A DNA stretch of 64,000 nucleotides from Tistrella mobilis (GTDB lineage Bacteria > Pseudomonadota > Alphaproteobacteria > Tistrellales > Tistrellaceae): the NCBI RefSeq assembly GCF_041468085.1, contig NZ_CP121017.1, positions 4,053,501 through 4,117,500 of the forward strand, written 5' to 3'. Every line of letters starts with the position of its first letter. Positions within the stretch are counted from its first letter, which is position 1. Shown one piece after another: positions 43,687 through 53,214 of this stretch. Under the pieces are notes generated by a model. The model worked only from the letters and a program-made list of their open reading frames with translations. It did no database searches and was not told the DNA's origin. The position numbers and the translations under genes are program-made.

Positions 43687-46302
43687 TCAGCGTGTGGGCT
43701 GGGCGTCGCCCCCCGCTTCGCCCGAGCCGTCGTCGATCCTGGGCGGGCGGCGGCTGTCCTCGTCGCCCGGCACAGCATGGACATCGCGCCGGTCCCGCGG
43801 ATCTTCTGCGGGGGGCACCGTCCCGGGCAGCTGCTTCGGCGCCGAATGGCCCGTGGCGCCCGAGCGCCAGGACCCCTCGGTCTTGAGCACCTGCACCGGT
43901 GCCGCAGGCGCCTTGCCGTCCTTGCCCACGCCGAAATAGAGCGTGGTATGCGGGAAGGGGATCTCGACGCCCCGCTCGTCGAAGGCCTGCTTGATACGGG
44001 CGAAGAAGGCGCGCTTCACCGCCCATTGCTGGCCGGGCTTCGTCATGATCCGGCCGCGAACGATCACATCGCTCGGGCCGAAACGATCGAGGCCGAAGAT
44101 CTCGATCGGCTGAAGGATCAGATCGCGGAACTCCGGATCCTGCCCCATGGCCAGGCCGACCTCGCGCATGATCTCGGCCACTTCCCCCACATTCTCGCGA
44201 TAGGCGACACTGATATCGAGCAGGGCGTAGGAGAAGTCCTTGGTCAGGTTCTGGACGATATCGACGGCGCTGAACGGCACGGTGCGCACCACACCCTCCA
44301 CGTCGCGCAGGCGGATGGTGCGCACGGTCATGCGCTCCACCGCACCCGTCTGGCCGGCGACGGTCACCACGTCACCGACCGAGATCGTATCCTCGAACAG
44401 GATGAAGGCGCCGGTGATGAAGTCCTTGACCAGGGTCTGGGCGCCGAAGCCGATGGCGAGGCCGACGACACCCGCACCAGCCAGCAGCGGCGCGATGTCG
44501 ATGCCGATTTCCGAGAACACGGTCAACACCACCACCAGGGTGAGGACGATCATGATCACGTTGCGCAGCATCGGCAGCAGGGTCTTGGCGCGGGTGGTCG
44601 GCGCACGGTCGCCATCGGATTGCAGGCGCCTGGAGATGGCGCCGTCGACCATCTCCCAGATCACCGCGGCGCCAACCACGAAGACCACGATCTTGACCAG
44701 CGCCCCCACCACCCGGGCGCCGACGTCCGAGGCAAGCCAGGCAAGACCGCCCAGCCCCCAGACTTCAAGCAGCGCCAGCACGGCGAAGACGTGAATGAAG
44801 CCCACGATCGCCGTGCGCGTAATGGAAAGATAGCGGTTTACCCGGGTCTCGATACCGGGGTGGCGGAGAATGAACTCGTCCGAGACCGAGAACAGCCGCT
44901 CCAGAACCCGTTCCGCCGCCATCACGGCCACCCGGTCCAGCAGCAGGATCACGATGGTGGCACCGGTCGCCTGCGCCAGGAAGGTGAAGCCACCATCGAC
45001 CCCCAGCAGCCATATCCCGGCAGCTACGGCCACATAGGCCAGTGCCAGCACATGCCAGACATCCGCAAGGCGGGCCCGCAGCGTCGCCATGCCCATGCGG
45101 GTGACCTCGCGCGCCCGGTCCGCCGCAGCGGCGGCAAGATCGGGCGGGACGTCGTTATCGGCGCTCCGGACATCGTCCCCGGCCGGTGCAGCGCCAAACG
45201 GCGCCGAGCCGTCGCCGGGATCGGCCATCGCAGCTTCGGTCCCCGGGGCGTCATCCGCAGCGAACCGCAGCTGCCGACGACCGGCGATCACATCGGCCAC
45301 CTCCCGACGGTTCTGGAGCACCACGACCGCTGCCAGGCTGGCGACGAACAGGCCGAAGACCTTCGAGGCCACCAGCAGCACCGGTGCCGAGACCCCGAGG
45401 GTACGGGCGACATCATAGAGGAACCAGCCATACACCGTGATGCGCGCGAAGCGCTTCAGCCAGATGTAGAGATAGGCGGCGGTTTCATCCGAGAAAGGCA
45501 GCGGCCGCAGCCGGCGTATCTGCGGCCGCAGAGCGACCCGCCCCACGGCCAGCACGGCACGCACCGCGATGTTCGCCTGCACGACGGCAATGGCGATCAT
45601 CGCCGCGTCGCCGGTGGGCCGGACCAGAGCCGTCGCCGCTGCGGCACCGCCGGCAAAGGCCGCAATGCCCAGAAGATCGATCACCAGCAGAGTGATGCCG
45701 CGGGCCGCCCGGCGCCAGCGCGAGGCCGGCGGATTGGTCGCAAGCCGCTGACGCGGGCGCGACAACAGCGCCTTGACGACCCATTCCAGCAGGAAGCCGG
45801 CAATGACCACGGCGGCAAGCCGCACGATCAGCTCCAGCCATTGCTCCCGCTTGCGCTCGTTGGCAAGGCCGCGGCCGATACGCTCCAGCTCGTCGGGCGT
45901 ATGCGACAGCGCGACGGCCGCCTTCTGAAGATCACGCCCCAGCGCATCGAGGCGATTGGCGATCACGGTCGCCGGACCGTCCAGGAAGGGCATCACCAGT
46001 TCGGCTGCCAGTTCCTCCCCCGCGGGCGAGGCCGCATCCGTCCCGGCTGTCTTGAGGCGCTGGATCAGCTTGTCCCGACCTTCGGGATCCTCAAGCAGTT
46101 TGATCAGCGCATCGACTTCCGCCTGACCGTCGGCAGCGGCGGCATCAGCGGACGCGGAACTGCTGGAGGGGAGACCGGGCAATGTCTGTGCCTGCACCTG
46201 ACCGGCAACGGCCGTCATCAGGGCGAACAGGCAGATCAGGATCACAGGTGCGATCCGAAGCAGGGATGCGGGGCGGGCGAAGGCGGTAAGGCGCGGCATC
46301 AT
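43687..46302 (-). CDS. Large MscS-family mechanosensitive channel
   Basis: An 871-residue channel. A signal peptide ends at QVQAQT, followed by a periplasmic helical region (to about residue 165), about ten membrane helices, and a C-terminal MscS core (GVVGLAIGFGAQTLVKDFIT, then TISVGDVVTVAGQTGAVERMT). The C-terminal 80 residues are a proline- and charge-rich tail. Starts MMPRLTAFARP at 46302; upstream in-frame codons lack a signal peptide. Protects against osmotic downshock and may have modulatory roles. Single gene. Confidence 0.92.
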   Translation of the reverse strand: MMPRLTAFARPASLLRIAPVILICLFALMTAVAGQVQAQTLPGLPSSSSASADAAAADGQAEVDALIKLLEDPEGRDKLIQRLKTAGTDAASPAGEELAAELVMPFLDGPATVIANRLDALGRDLQKAAVALSHTPDELERIGRGLANERKREQWLELIVRLAAVVIAGFLLEWVVKALLSRPRQRLATNPPASRWRRAARGITLLVIDLLGIAAFAGGAAAATALVRPTGDAAMIAIAVVQANIAVRAVLAVGRVALRPQIRRLRPLPFSDETAAYLYIWLKRFARITVYGWFLYDVARTLGVSAPVLLVASKVFGLFVASLAAVVVLQNRREVADVIAGRRQLRFAADDAPGTEAAMADPGDGSAPFGAAPAGDDVRSADNDVPPDLAAAAADRAREVTRMGMATLRARLADVWHVLALAYVAVAAGIWLLGVDGGFTFLAQATGATIVILLLDRVAVMAAERVLERLFSVSDEFILRHPGIETRVNRYLSITRTAIVGFIHVFAVLALLEVWGLGGLAWLASDVGARVVGALVKIVVFVVGAAVIWEMVDGAISRRLQSDGDRAPTTRAKTLLPMLRNVIMIVLTLVVVLTVFSEIGIDIAPLLAGAGVVGLAIGFGAQTLVKDFITGAFILFEDTISVGDVVTVAGQTGAVERMTVRTIRLRDVEGVVRTVPFSAVDIVQNLTKDFSYALLDISVAYRENVGEVAEIMREVGLAMGQDPEFRDLILQPIEIFGLDRFGPSDVIVRGRIMTKPGQQWAVKRAFFARIKQAFDERGVEIPFPHTTLYFGVGKDGKAPAAPVQVLKTEGSWRSGATGHSAPKQLPGTVPPAEDPRDRRDVHAVPGDEDSRRPPRIDDGSGEAGGDAQPTR

Positions 46303-46656
46303 CGTCTCGCTCGACACGTGGAACCGTGCCTGAACCGGCACGACCAGGGATGGCGAGACGGTATGGAGCCTGCATCGCCACGTCAATCACGACGCCGTGC
46401 GCCCCGGAATCGTCACGATGCCCGCCTCACCCCGGCAGCGCTGCACCCGTCGCCCGGACAACCGCAGCGCCGCCAAAATTCGCGTAATTCGGTATGGATC
46501 TGAGAAACTGATTCAATTAAAAGATAGAAAAACACGTATAAGGCGATTCATAAACGGTATCATATCTCGATACGAGAAAACGCCAAAGCAAGCCGGACCC
46601 GCATCCGCATCGACGCGCTCCTGGGGATGGAGCGATGAGGGGGAGAACAGGGGCAG
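46303..46656. other. 354-bp intergenic region with an AT-rich promoter island
   Basis: It lies between the divergent mscS-like and TAXI genes. Positions about 46475-46580 are strikingly AT-rich for this genome (AATTCGGTATGG, CAATTAAAAGATAGAAAAAC, CGTATAAGG), ending in an inverted repeat at 46557-46573. It probably holds the promoter of the TRAP transporter. No gene seen. Confidence 0.6.
46557..46573. promoter_or_regulatory. Candidate operator upstream of the TAXI gene
   Basis: GTATC-atatctc-GATAC: 5-bp perfect inverted repeat with 7-bp spacer inside the AT-rich island, 83 bp before the TAXI start. The form fits GntR-type regulators, but no local regulator gene is adjacent. Confidence 0.35.
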
Positions 46657-47724
46657 ATGAGGACGAGCACGGGCCGCGCATGGCGCGGCGGACTGGCAGC
46701 CACCCTGAAAGCGGCTGCCGGAACGATGGCGTTTTGCGCCTGGGTGGCAGCCGGTCTGTCGCTGATCGGGCCGGCCGCAGCCGCAGACCCGGTCGAGGTT
46801 AAATTCGCGACCATCAGCAATACCTCCGACGAATACGCGCTGGGAGTGACCTGGTCCACCCTGCTCGACAAAACCCGGTCGGGCGTCGCCATGGAAGTGG
46901 TGGCCCATGGTGGCACGCCGAAGCTGCTGCGCGGCGTGGTCGACAAGGACTGGGATATCGGCATCATCGCCTCGCCGCATCTGCTCTATGCCCGCGACGG
47001 GCTGTTCATGTTCAAGGGCAGGGCCGAGGACGGCAAATATTATGACGAGGTCCGCGTGCTGCTGACGCTGGAAAGCGGTGTCGCACATTATCTGGCACGC
47101 GCCGGATCGGGCATCCGCACCCTCGCCGATCTTCGCGACAAGTCCATCGCCGTCGGCACACCGGGCGGCTTCTCAGGGACAGTCAATCTGGCTCTTCTGG
47201 CGGCCCATGGCCTGGATCCGGCCAAAGGCGACGTCAAGGCGCAGTACCTCGAATATTCCACCGCCATGGACGAGCTGCGCAACGGCATGCTCGATGCGGT
47301 CTATCTCTGGGGCGGTCTGCCGCAAGGTGCCGTCGCCTCGGCGGCGCTGCAGAGCGATCTCGCCTATGTCGGCCTGGATCCGGTCGCCATGGAAAGCTGG
47401 CGCAAGACCTTTCCGGCCGCGGACTATTACGATCTGCTCACGCTGACCCCGGAGCGCATCTCGACTGCCTATGACGGCCATCTGAAGCCCGAGGCACCCG
47501 TCGTCAGCTGGACGACCCGCATGCAGATCATCGTCCACCGTGACATGCCCGACGATGTCGCCTACCGGCTGGTCAAGACGCTGTGGGAGAACATCGACGA
47601 AGTTCGCCAGGCCTCGCGCGAACTCTCGATCATGTCGCTCGATCAGGCGGTACAGAGCGCCAGCGGCATGATCCATCCGGGCGCGAAGCGCTTCTACGTC
47701 GAAGCCGGCGTCATGAAACCCTGA
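46657..47724 (+). CDS. TAXI-family TRAP transporter substrate-binding protein
   Basis: A 355-residue periplasmic binding protein with a long signal peptide (cleavage after AAAA near residue 43). TAXI features: VEVKFATISNTSDEYALG, KSIAVGTPGGFSG, and ELRNGMLDAVYLWGGLP. It binds the substrate for the fused permease downstream. The substrate is not predictable from sequence; TAXI proteins are reported for dicarboxylates and amino acids such as glutamate. Followed by its permease after 134 bp. Confidence 0.92.
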   Translation: MRTSTGRAWRGGLAATLKAAAGTMAFCAWVAAGLSLIGPAAAADPVEVKFATISNTSDEYALGVTWSTLLDKTRSGVAMEVVAHGGTPKLLRGVVDKDWDIGIIASPHLLYARDGLFMFKGRAEDGKYYDEVRVLLTLESGVAHYLARAGSGIRTLADLRDKSIAVGTPGGFSGTVNLALLAAHGLDPAKGDVKAQYLEYSTAMDELRNGMLDAVYLWGGLPQGAVASAALQSDLAYVGLDPVAMESWRKTFPAADYYDLLTLTPERISTAYDGHLKPEAPVVSWTTRMQIIVHRDMPDDVAYRLVKTLWENIDEVRQASRELSIMSLDQAVQSASGMIHPGAKRFYVEAGVMKP

Positions 47725-47858
47725 TCCGGGGCGCGCCCCCCGCCGCCCGCCACAGACGCATCCCGAAGACATTCGACCGACCGGCCAGCCGCGTGACAGG
47801 CGCATGGCAGGCCGACAGGGGTCGTTGCGTCTTCCGACCAGAACCGAGGACACATCCC

Positions 47859-49820
47859 ATGAGCGTCATCACCGACGGCCCCGGCCTCCGGCCGGCGGCC
47901 CGTTCCGACGGCTGGACGCGGACCACCCGCGGCCTCGCCGATGCCTGCGGCCTCGCCCTCATGATCTTCATCCTGGCGACCATCGCGTTGGGCGAACTGC
48001 CACTGCCGGTGCAGCGCGGCGCGGTGCTGCTGCTCGGCGCCGCGGCCATCCTGTTTTCGACCCCGACCCTGCCCGCCACCTGGCGCAGCAGCCGGGCCGG
48101 CCGTCTGGCCGATCGCGCCCTGACCATCATCTTTCTGGCCGCGATCCTGGCGGCGATGGTCTATGTGTTCGTCGACTGGTTCGAGATGTTCTCGTACCGC
48201 ATGGGCTTTCCGCTGCCCGAAGACGTGATGGTGTTCTGCGCCACGCTGATCGTGACGCTGGAAATCACCCGCCGGGCCTGCGGCATGGGCATGGCGCTGC
48301 TGGTGGTCGGCTTCATGGGCTTCATCTGGGCCGGCCCCTGGCTTCCGGGCGTGCTGCACCATTCCAGTGTCCGGCTTGAAGTGGCACTTGAAGAGATGTT
48401 CGGCCAGGGCGGCATCCTGGGCTCGTCGCTGGGGCTGATGGCGTCGATGATCTATGTCTTCGTGCTTTACGGTGCCGTCCTGCAGGCCAGCGGTGCCGGC
48501 GACTCGATCATCCGCCTTGCCGGCCGCGCCACCCGGCGCGTCCCCGGTGGCCCTGCCCAGGCCGCGGTGGTCGCCAGCATGGGCTTCGGCTCCCTGTCCG
48601 GCTCGGGTCCGGCAAACGTGCTCGCCACAGGCTCGTTCACCATTCCCTTCATGATCCGGGCCGGGTATCGCCCCGCCTTCGCCGGCGCGGTCGAAGCCTG
48701 CGCCTCCACCATCGGTCAGATCACCCCGCCGGTCATGGGCATCGTCGCCTTTCTGATGGCCGACATCACCGGCATTCCCTATGTCACCATCGTCATCGCA
48801 TCGATCCTGCCCTGCCTGCTGTTCTATGCCAGCATTTCGCTCAGGGTTCTGTTCGCCGCCCGGGCCGGCGGCATGGAGGCGGCCGATGCCCGTGCCGCCG
48901 CGGATCTGCCGCCGGTCGACCGCGGAGACGTGATCCAGGGCCTGACCGTCGCCGCTTCGGCCGGCGGTATCGTCGCCCTGCTCGCCTCGGGCTATTCGCC
49001 CGCCTATGCCTGCCTCGCCGGCATCGCGGTCATCTTTCTGGGCGGTATCTGGCATGCACCGATGCGGATGGGGCCGCGCGTCGTCGTCCGGGTGCTGATC
49101 GAAGCCGCACGCGATGGGCTCGGCCTGCTCGCCATGTGTGCGGCCGTCGGCATCATCCTGGCCGTGGTCAACATGACCGGCGTCGGCCTCGCCTTCAGCA
49201 AGCTGGTTCTGGCCGTGGGCGGCAACGACCTGTTCACGGCGCTGCTCGCCACGATGATCGCCTCTCTGGTGCTGGGCACCGGCCTGCCGACGACACCCGC
49301 CTATCTGCTGCTCGCCTTCACCGTGGTCCCGGCGCTCACACAGCTCGGGCTGTCGGTGATCACCGCGCATCTCTTCATCTTCTATTTCGGCATCATGTCG
49401 GCAATCACCCCGCCGGTGGCCTTGTCGGCCTTCTCTGCCGCTTCGATCTCGCGCGTGCATCCGATGCGGCAGGCCGTGGCGGCGGTCCGGCTGGGGGCGA
49501 CCGGCTTCATCATCCCCTTCCTGATGGTCTACCATCCGGGGGTGCTGATCGTGGACCAGACCCCGCTCGCCATCCTGTCCTCCACCCTCGCCTGCCTGGT
49601 GGCGGTGACGGCGCTGGCGGCGGCCGATCAGGGCTGGCTGATCCGCCGGCTGCATCCGGGCTGGCGGCTGCTGCTGGCAGCGGCGGCTTTCGGCCTGATC
49701 CTGCCCGAAGCATTGTCGACGGTCGCGGCCGTGGCGGCCCTCGTGCTGGTGACCACGGTCCAGATCATCCTGGCCCGCCGCGAACGCGCAGCACGGCCGG
49801 CCGCACTGGCTGCGGAATAA
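47859..49820 (+). CDS. TRAP transporter fused permease (small plus large subunits)
   Basis: A 653-residue inner-membrane protein joining the 4-helix DctQ-like part (residues about 25-150) and the 12-helix DctM-like part. Signatures include GSSLGLMASMIYVFVLYG, MGFGSLSGSGPANVLATG, CASTIGQITPPVMGIVAF, and a second internal repeat, TGLPTTPAYLLLA. Fusions of this type pair with TAXI binding proteins, as here. The ATG at 47859 follows GAGGACAC. Upstream open frame is not similar. Confidence 0.93.
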   Translation: MSVITDGPGLRPAARSDGWTRTTRGLADACGLALMIFILATIALGELPLPVQRGAVLLLGAAAILFSTPTLPATWRSSRAGRLADRALTIIFLAAILAAMVYVFVDWFEMFSYRMGFPLPEDVMVFCATLIVTLEITRRACGMGMALLVVGFMGFIWAGPWLPGVLHHSSVRLEVALEEMFGQGGILGSSLGLMASMIYVFVLYGAVLQASGAGDSIIRLAGRATRRVPGGPAQAAVVASMGFGSLSGSGPANVLATGSFTIPFMIRAGYRPAFAGAVEACASTIGQITPPVMGIVAFLMADITGIPYVTIVIASILPCLLFYASISLRVLFAARAGGMEAADARAAADLPPVDRGDVIQGLTVAASAGGIVALLASGYSPAYACLAGIAVIFLGGIWHAPMRMGPRVVVRVLIEAARDGLGLLAMCAAVGIILAVVNMTGVGLAFSKLVLAVGGNDLFTALLATMIASLVLGTGLPTTPAYLLLAFTVVPALTQLGLSVITAHLFIFYFGIMSAITPPVALSAFSAASISRVHPMRQAVAAVRLGATGFIIPFLMVYHPGVLIVDQTPLAILSSTLACLVAVTALAAADQGWLIRRLHPGWRLLLAAAAFGLILPEALSTVAAVAALVLVTTVQIILARRERAARPAALAAE

Positions 49821-49827
49821 GACGCCT

Positions 49828-49875
49828 CCTGGTTCCGGCTTTGCGACTACAGCATGTCCCGAAGCCGGAACCAGG
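49828..49875. repeat. 14-bp perfect inverted repeat at the convergence point
   Basis: CCTGGTTCCGGCTT (49828-49841) and AAGCCGGAACCAGG (49862-49875) are separated by 20 bp. The right arm encodes the AWFRL residues near the end of the FAD oxidoreductase; the left arm is non-coding, 7 bp after the TRAP permease stop. It may act as a bidirectional terminator hairpin; there is no T-run. Confidence 0.75.
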
Positions 49876-51160
49876 CCATGGTCGCAACCAGCAGCGGTGT
49901 GCGCGCCCAGCCGCCGGGAAAATCGATATGGCGCAGGCCGTGGAACAGATCGAAACGGCTGCGGTCACCGGTCACGGCCTCGGCGGCCAGCCGCCCGGCC
50001 AGCGCCGTGGCGGCCAGGCCATGGCCTGAGAACCCCTGCAGCACCAGGATGTCGGGGGTTACCGCGGTAAAATGCGGCGTGCGGTCATGGGTGATGTCGA
50101 CGAACCCGCCCCAGACCTCGGCGGTCGGCACATCGGCCAGATCGGGGAAGATGCCGATCATGGTCCGGCGCATTGCCGTGTCGAGGTTCAGCGGCTCCAG
50201 CGTCGAATAGCTGACCCGGCCGCCGAACAGCATGCGACGGTCGCCGGCCAGGCGGAAATAGTTGAGCGCGAACTTGCAGTCGGACACCGCCACCCTGCCG
50301 GGCAGCAGCCGCTCGGCAAGCGCCGGATCCAGCGGTTCGGTGGCCAGCACATAGGTGCCGACCGGCATCACCTTCCAGCGTATTTCGGGGATCAGCCGCC
50401 CGTTCTCGTGATTGGCGGCGGCGACCACCGCATCGGCGGTGACGGTGCCATGCGGCGTCTCGACCCGGGGCGGCCTGCCCCGATGAAGGGCCGTGGCGGA
50501 GGTTTCCTCGAAGATCCGCACACCCGCCTCTTCGGCCACACGGGCAAGGCCCAGCGCATAAGCCAGCGGATCCAGATGGCCGGCGCCCCGGTCCAGCATG
50601 CCGCCGATATAGCGCGGGCTGCCGACATACTCGCGGATACGGGCGGCGGGGATCAGCCCGGACCGGTCATAGCCCCAGGCGCGCTCGCGCGCCAGCTCCG
50701 CTTCCAGACCCCGCATATGACGGGGCTTCAACGCGGCCATCAGCACGCCTTCGGTGAAGTCGCAATCGATCCCGTGACGGGCGATACGGTCGCGGACCAG
50801 ATCCAGCGCCTCGACGCTCATCCGCCACATGGTGCGGGCCTTTTCCTCCCCCACCTTGCCGATCAGCCGGTCGGCGCCGGCCGCAAAACCGTTCAGCAGC
50901 TGGCCGCCATTGCGGCCCGAGGCTCCCCAGCCGATCCGCCGCGCCTCGACGACCGCCACGCTGAGCCCGCGCTCCGCCGCCTCGATCGCCGTCGACAGCC
51001 CCGCCAGTCCGCCACCGATGACACAGAGATCGACCCTGAGATCCCCGTCGAGCGGCGGCCGTCGGCGCATCCGCCCCAGATTGTCTGCGGCATAGCGCGA
51101 CCGGACATGCGGTTCGGGCGCAAGCGCCGGGACAGGGGCGGTGGTGACGTCGGCGCACAT
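49847..51160 (-). CDS. FAD-dependent amine/amino-acid oxidoreductase (DAO family, PuuB-like)
   Basis: A 437-residue flavoenzyme. The dinucleotide fold is at residues about 42-70 (DLCVIGGGLAGLSTAIEAAE, then VAVVEARRIGWGASGRNGGQ), typical of gamma-glutamylputrescine oxidase relatives. The C-terminal flavin motif is VLQGFSGHGLAATALAG. ATG 51160 (MCADV) has GGAAGG upstream; GTG 51187 is an alternative. It converges on the TAXI-TRAP genes, so it could oxidise an imported amine or amino acid, which is inference. Confidence 0.88.
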   Translation of the reverse strand: MCADVTTAPVPALAPEPHVRSRYAADNLGRMRRRPPLDGDLRVDLCVIGGGLAGLSTAIEAAERGLSVAVVEARRIGWGASGRNGGQLLNGFAAGADRLIGKVGEEKARTMWRMSVEALDLVRDRIARHGIDCDFTEGVLMAALKPRHMRGLEAELARERAWGYDRSGLIPAARIREYVGSPRYIGGMLDRGAGHLDPLAYALGLARVAEEAGVRIFEETSATALHRGRPPRVETPHGTVTADAVVAAANHENGRLIPEIRWKVMPVGTYVLATEPLDPALAERLLPGRVAVSDCKFALNYFRLAGDRRMLFGGRVSYSTLEPLNLDTAMRRTMIGIFPDLADVPTAEVWGGFVDITHDRTPHFTAVTPDILVLQGFSGHGLAATALAGRLAAEAVTGDRSRFDLFHGLRHIDFPGGWARTPLLVATMAWFRLRDML

Positions 51161-51282
51161 CGGGCAGGACCTTCCTTCTGGCGGCACGAAGACGCCCCCT
51201 TTCCCGGCCGGGAGATGACAGGGCGCCCGGCGAGAGTATCAGGCGGCCCCCGAGGGCGGTCAAGGAAGCCGGAAGCCGCAGG

Positions 51283-52224
51283 TCAGCGCCGCCCATGCCC
51301 GCGCATGACGGTCAGCAACAGCACGCCGGCCGTGATGAGAAGTGCCGCCACCAGATCGATCGGCCCGGGCACTTCGCCCAGCAGGGGGGCTGCAAGCCCC
51401 ATGGTCACCACCGGGATCAACGCGCTCAGCGCCGCGCCTCCGCCAGCCCCAAGCCGCCGGACCGCCTGATTGAATGCATAGAGGCCGAGAACGGTGGCCC
51501 CCACGCCCTGATAGATCGCCTGAATCGCCATGTCGGCAAACGGAGCCGTCGCCAGTGCCGATGGCAGGAACAGCGCATAGACAGGCAGATAGCAGAGGGC
51601 GGACATCACCGCGGCAATCGCCGTGGCATGCAGGCCGTCAATGCCCGAGCGACGCAGCACCATCACATATCCGGTCCAGACCAGCGCCGCACACAGGAAA
51701 ATCGCATGCCCCGGGGTCTGGCCGGGCCCGGCGGAAACCGCGGCAATGGTGATGCTGCCCGCCAGAACCGCCACGACGCCCGCCATGCGTCGCGGGGTAA
51801 GCGGTTCCCCCAATGCCCGGATACCGATCAAGGCCACCGCAGCGGTCATCAATCCAGGGATCAGCGCCGCGGCCTGTCCTGCGGGGGCGTATTGCAGACC
51901 GGCGGCCGACAGCAGGGCATAGGGCGCCCCACCCCCCACGACCAGCAGCGCAAGGCCCGGCGGCCCCAGCCGCCGCCAGGCAAGCCCGCGGCGCAGGATC
52001 ACCGGGGCCAGCAACAGACCGGCGACGATGAAGCGGAGCGCAATGATGTCGAAAGGACCGAGAGTGGTCTGCACGCCGAAGCGGGTCAGGATGAAGGACC
52101 CGGACCACACCAGCACCCCCAGCAGCCCCCAGGCGATGCCGAGCGTGAAGGCCGCGCCCGACGGCGCGGCGGAGGTTGCGCCCCGGCGGGCGGTATCGGT
52201 CATCATGGTGTTGCGCGGAGGCAT
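51283..52224 (-). CDS. EamA/DMT-family transporter
   Basis: About 313 residues with ten membrane helices in two EamA halves (GLLGVLVWSGSFILTRFG; later VWTGYVMVLRRSG and GATVLGLYAFNQAVRRLG). These usually export amino acids or metabolites. The start is uncertain among 52206, 52224 and 52242; I take 52224 because AAAGGG lies upstream. Encoded beside two LysR genes on the same strand, 91 bp after the first. Confidence 0.88.
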   Translation of the reverse strand: MPPRNTMMTDTARRGATSAAPSGAAFTLGIAWGLLGVLVWSGSFILTRFGVQTTLGPFDIIALRFIVAGLLLAPVILRRGLAWRRLGPPGLALLVVGGGAPYALLSAAGLQYAPAGQAAALIPGLMTAAVALIGIRALGEPLTPRRMAGVVAVLAGSITIAAVSAGPGQTPGHAIFLCAALVWTGYVMVLRRSGIDGLHATAIAAVMSALCYLPVYALFLPSALATAPFADMAIQAIYQGVGATVLGLYAFNQAVRRLGAGGGAALSALIPVVTMGLAAPLLGEVPGPIDLVAALLITAGVLLLTVMRGHGRR

Positions 52225-52305
52225 CGGCACAGGCCCTTTCATCGATGCCCCATCATCCCATCTTCCCCCGGCCCCGCTGCCATGGAATGCACGCATGAGC
52301 GGTCA

Positions 52306-53214
52306 TCAGCCCGGCTTATGACCTTCAGCCGTCCACCCTTCCTCCTCCAGCACCCGGAGCAGCAGGTCCACGACGCCGCTCTCGACGGTCTCCGCACGGA
52401 ACACCAGATGCAATCGGCGGGTCACGGGAGGGTCCAGCGGCCTGACGGTCAATCCGTCCACGTCATCGCGCGGAAAGGACGTCGCGGCAAAGAGAGTCAC
52501 CCCCTGGCCCTGGCGAACCATCTCCAGCGCCGTGGTCAGCCCGGCCGTGGTGATGTCGCCCGGCCGCGGCACGGCGCCACCACCGAGCAGCGGTTCCACA
52601 ACCGGCTCGCAGCCGCCGGCAAGCACAAGCGCCCGACCGGCCAGCAGGGCGACCGGCACCGAGGCCGCCTGAAGATCCGGGTCGTCCCGACGCCCCACCA
52701 CCAGGAGCGCCTCGGGCCGGAGCGCGACCGATGGCAGTCCCTCTGGCACCACCGAGGTGACGGCGATATCGGCAAGGCCGCGGGCGACCCACGCGCCCAC
52801 CTCGCCATGGCCGCCTTCGAACGCCCCCGTGACCAGGGTGGGGGCAAGCTGGCGCAATCGCCGGCACCAGGCGGACAGGGTTCGTTCTGCGATGCTGGGG
52901 ATCGCGGCGATCCGCAACGGCCGCTCCTGGCGCCCCGCAGCCGCCCTGGCCCGGGCGGCGATGCGGTCGACCGCTGCAACCGCATCGGCCGCGTCGGCGA
53001 GCAGGGTTTCGGCAAGGGCAGTCGCGGTCACACCACCGCGGGTGCGCACCAGCAGCTCGACATCCAGTGTCTTTTCCAGCGCCGAAAGCGCCTGTGATGC
53101 GCCCGACTGCGTGAGGCCGAAGCGCCGGGCGGCTGCGCCGACGCTGCCGGTCTCGACCGCCGCGAGCAACAGTCTGAGCTGACCGAGGGTGATTTTGGGA
53201 GCCGCGCGGATCAT
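52306..53214 (-). CDS. LysR-family transcriptional regulator
   Basis: A 302-residue LysR protein: helix-turn-helix at about residues 10-65 (LRLLLAAVETGSVGAAARRF, then QSGASQALSALEKTL), and a substrate domain with DITTAGLTTALEMVRQGQGV. Its ATG overlaps the stop of the next LysR gene upstream by ATGA, so both are made from one message. The target may be the downstream EamA exporter. Confidence 0.88.
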   Translation of the reverse strand: MIRAAPKITLGQLRLLLAAVETGSVGAAARRFGLTQSGASQALSALEKTLDVELLVRTRGGVTATALAETLLADAADAVAAVDRIAARARAAAGRQERPLRIAAIPSIAERTLSAWCRRLRQLAPTLVTGAFEGGHGEVGAWVARGLADIAVTSVVPEGLPSVALRPEALLVVGRRDDPDLQAASVPVALLAGRALVLAGGCEPVVEPLLGGGAVPRPGDITTAGLTTALEMVRQGQGVTLFAATSFPRDDVDGLTVRPLDPPVTRRLHLVFRAETVESGVVDLLLRVLEEEGWTAEGHKPG

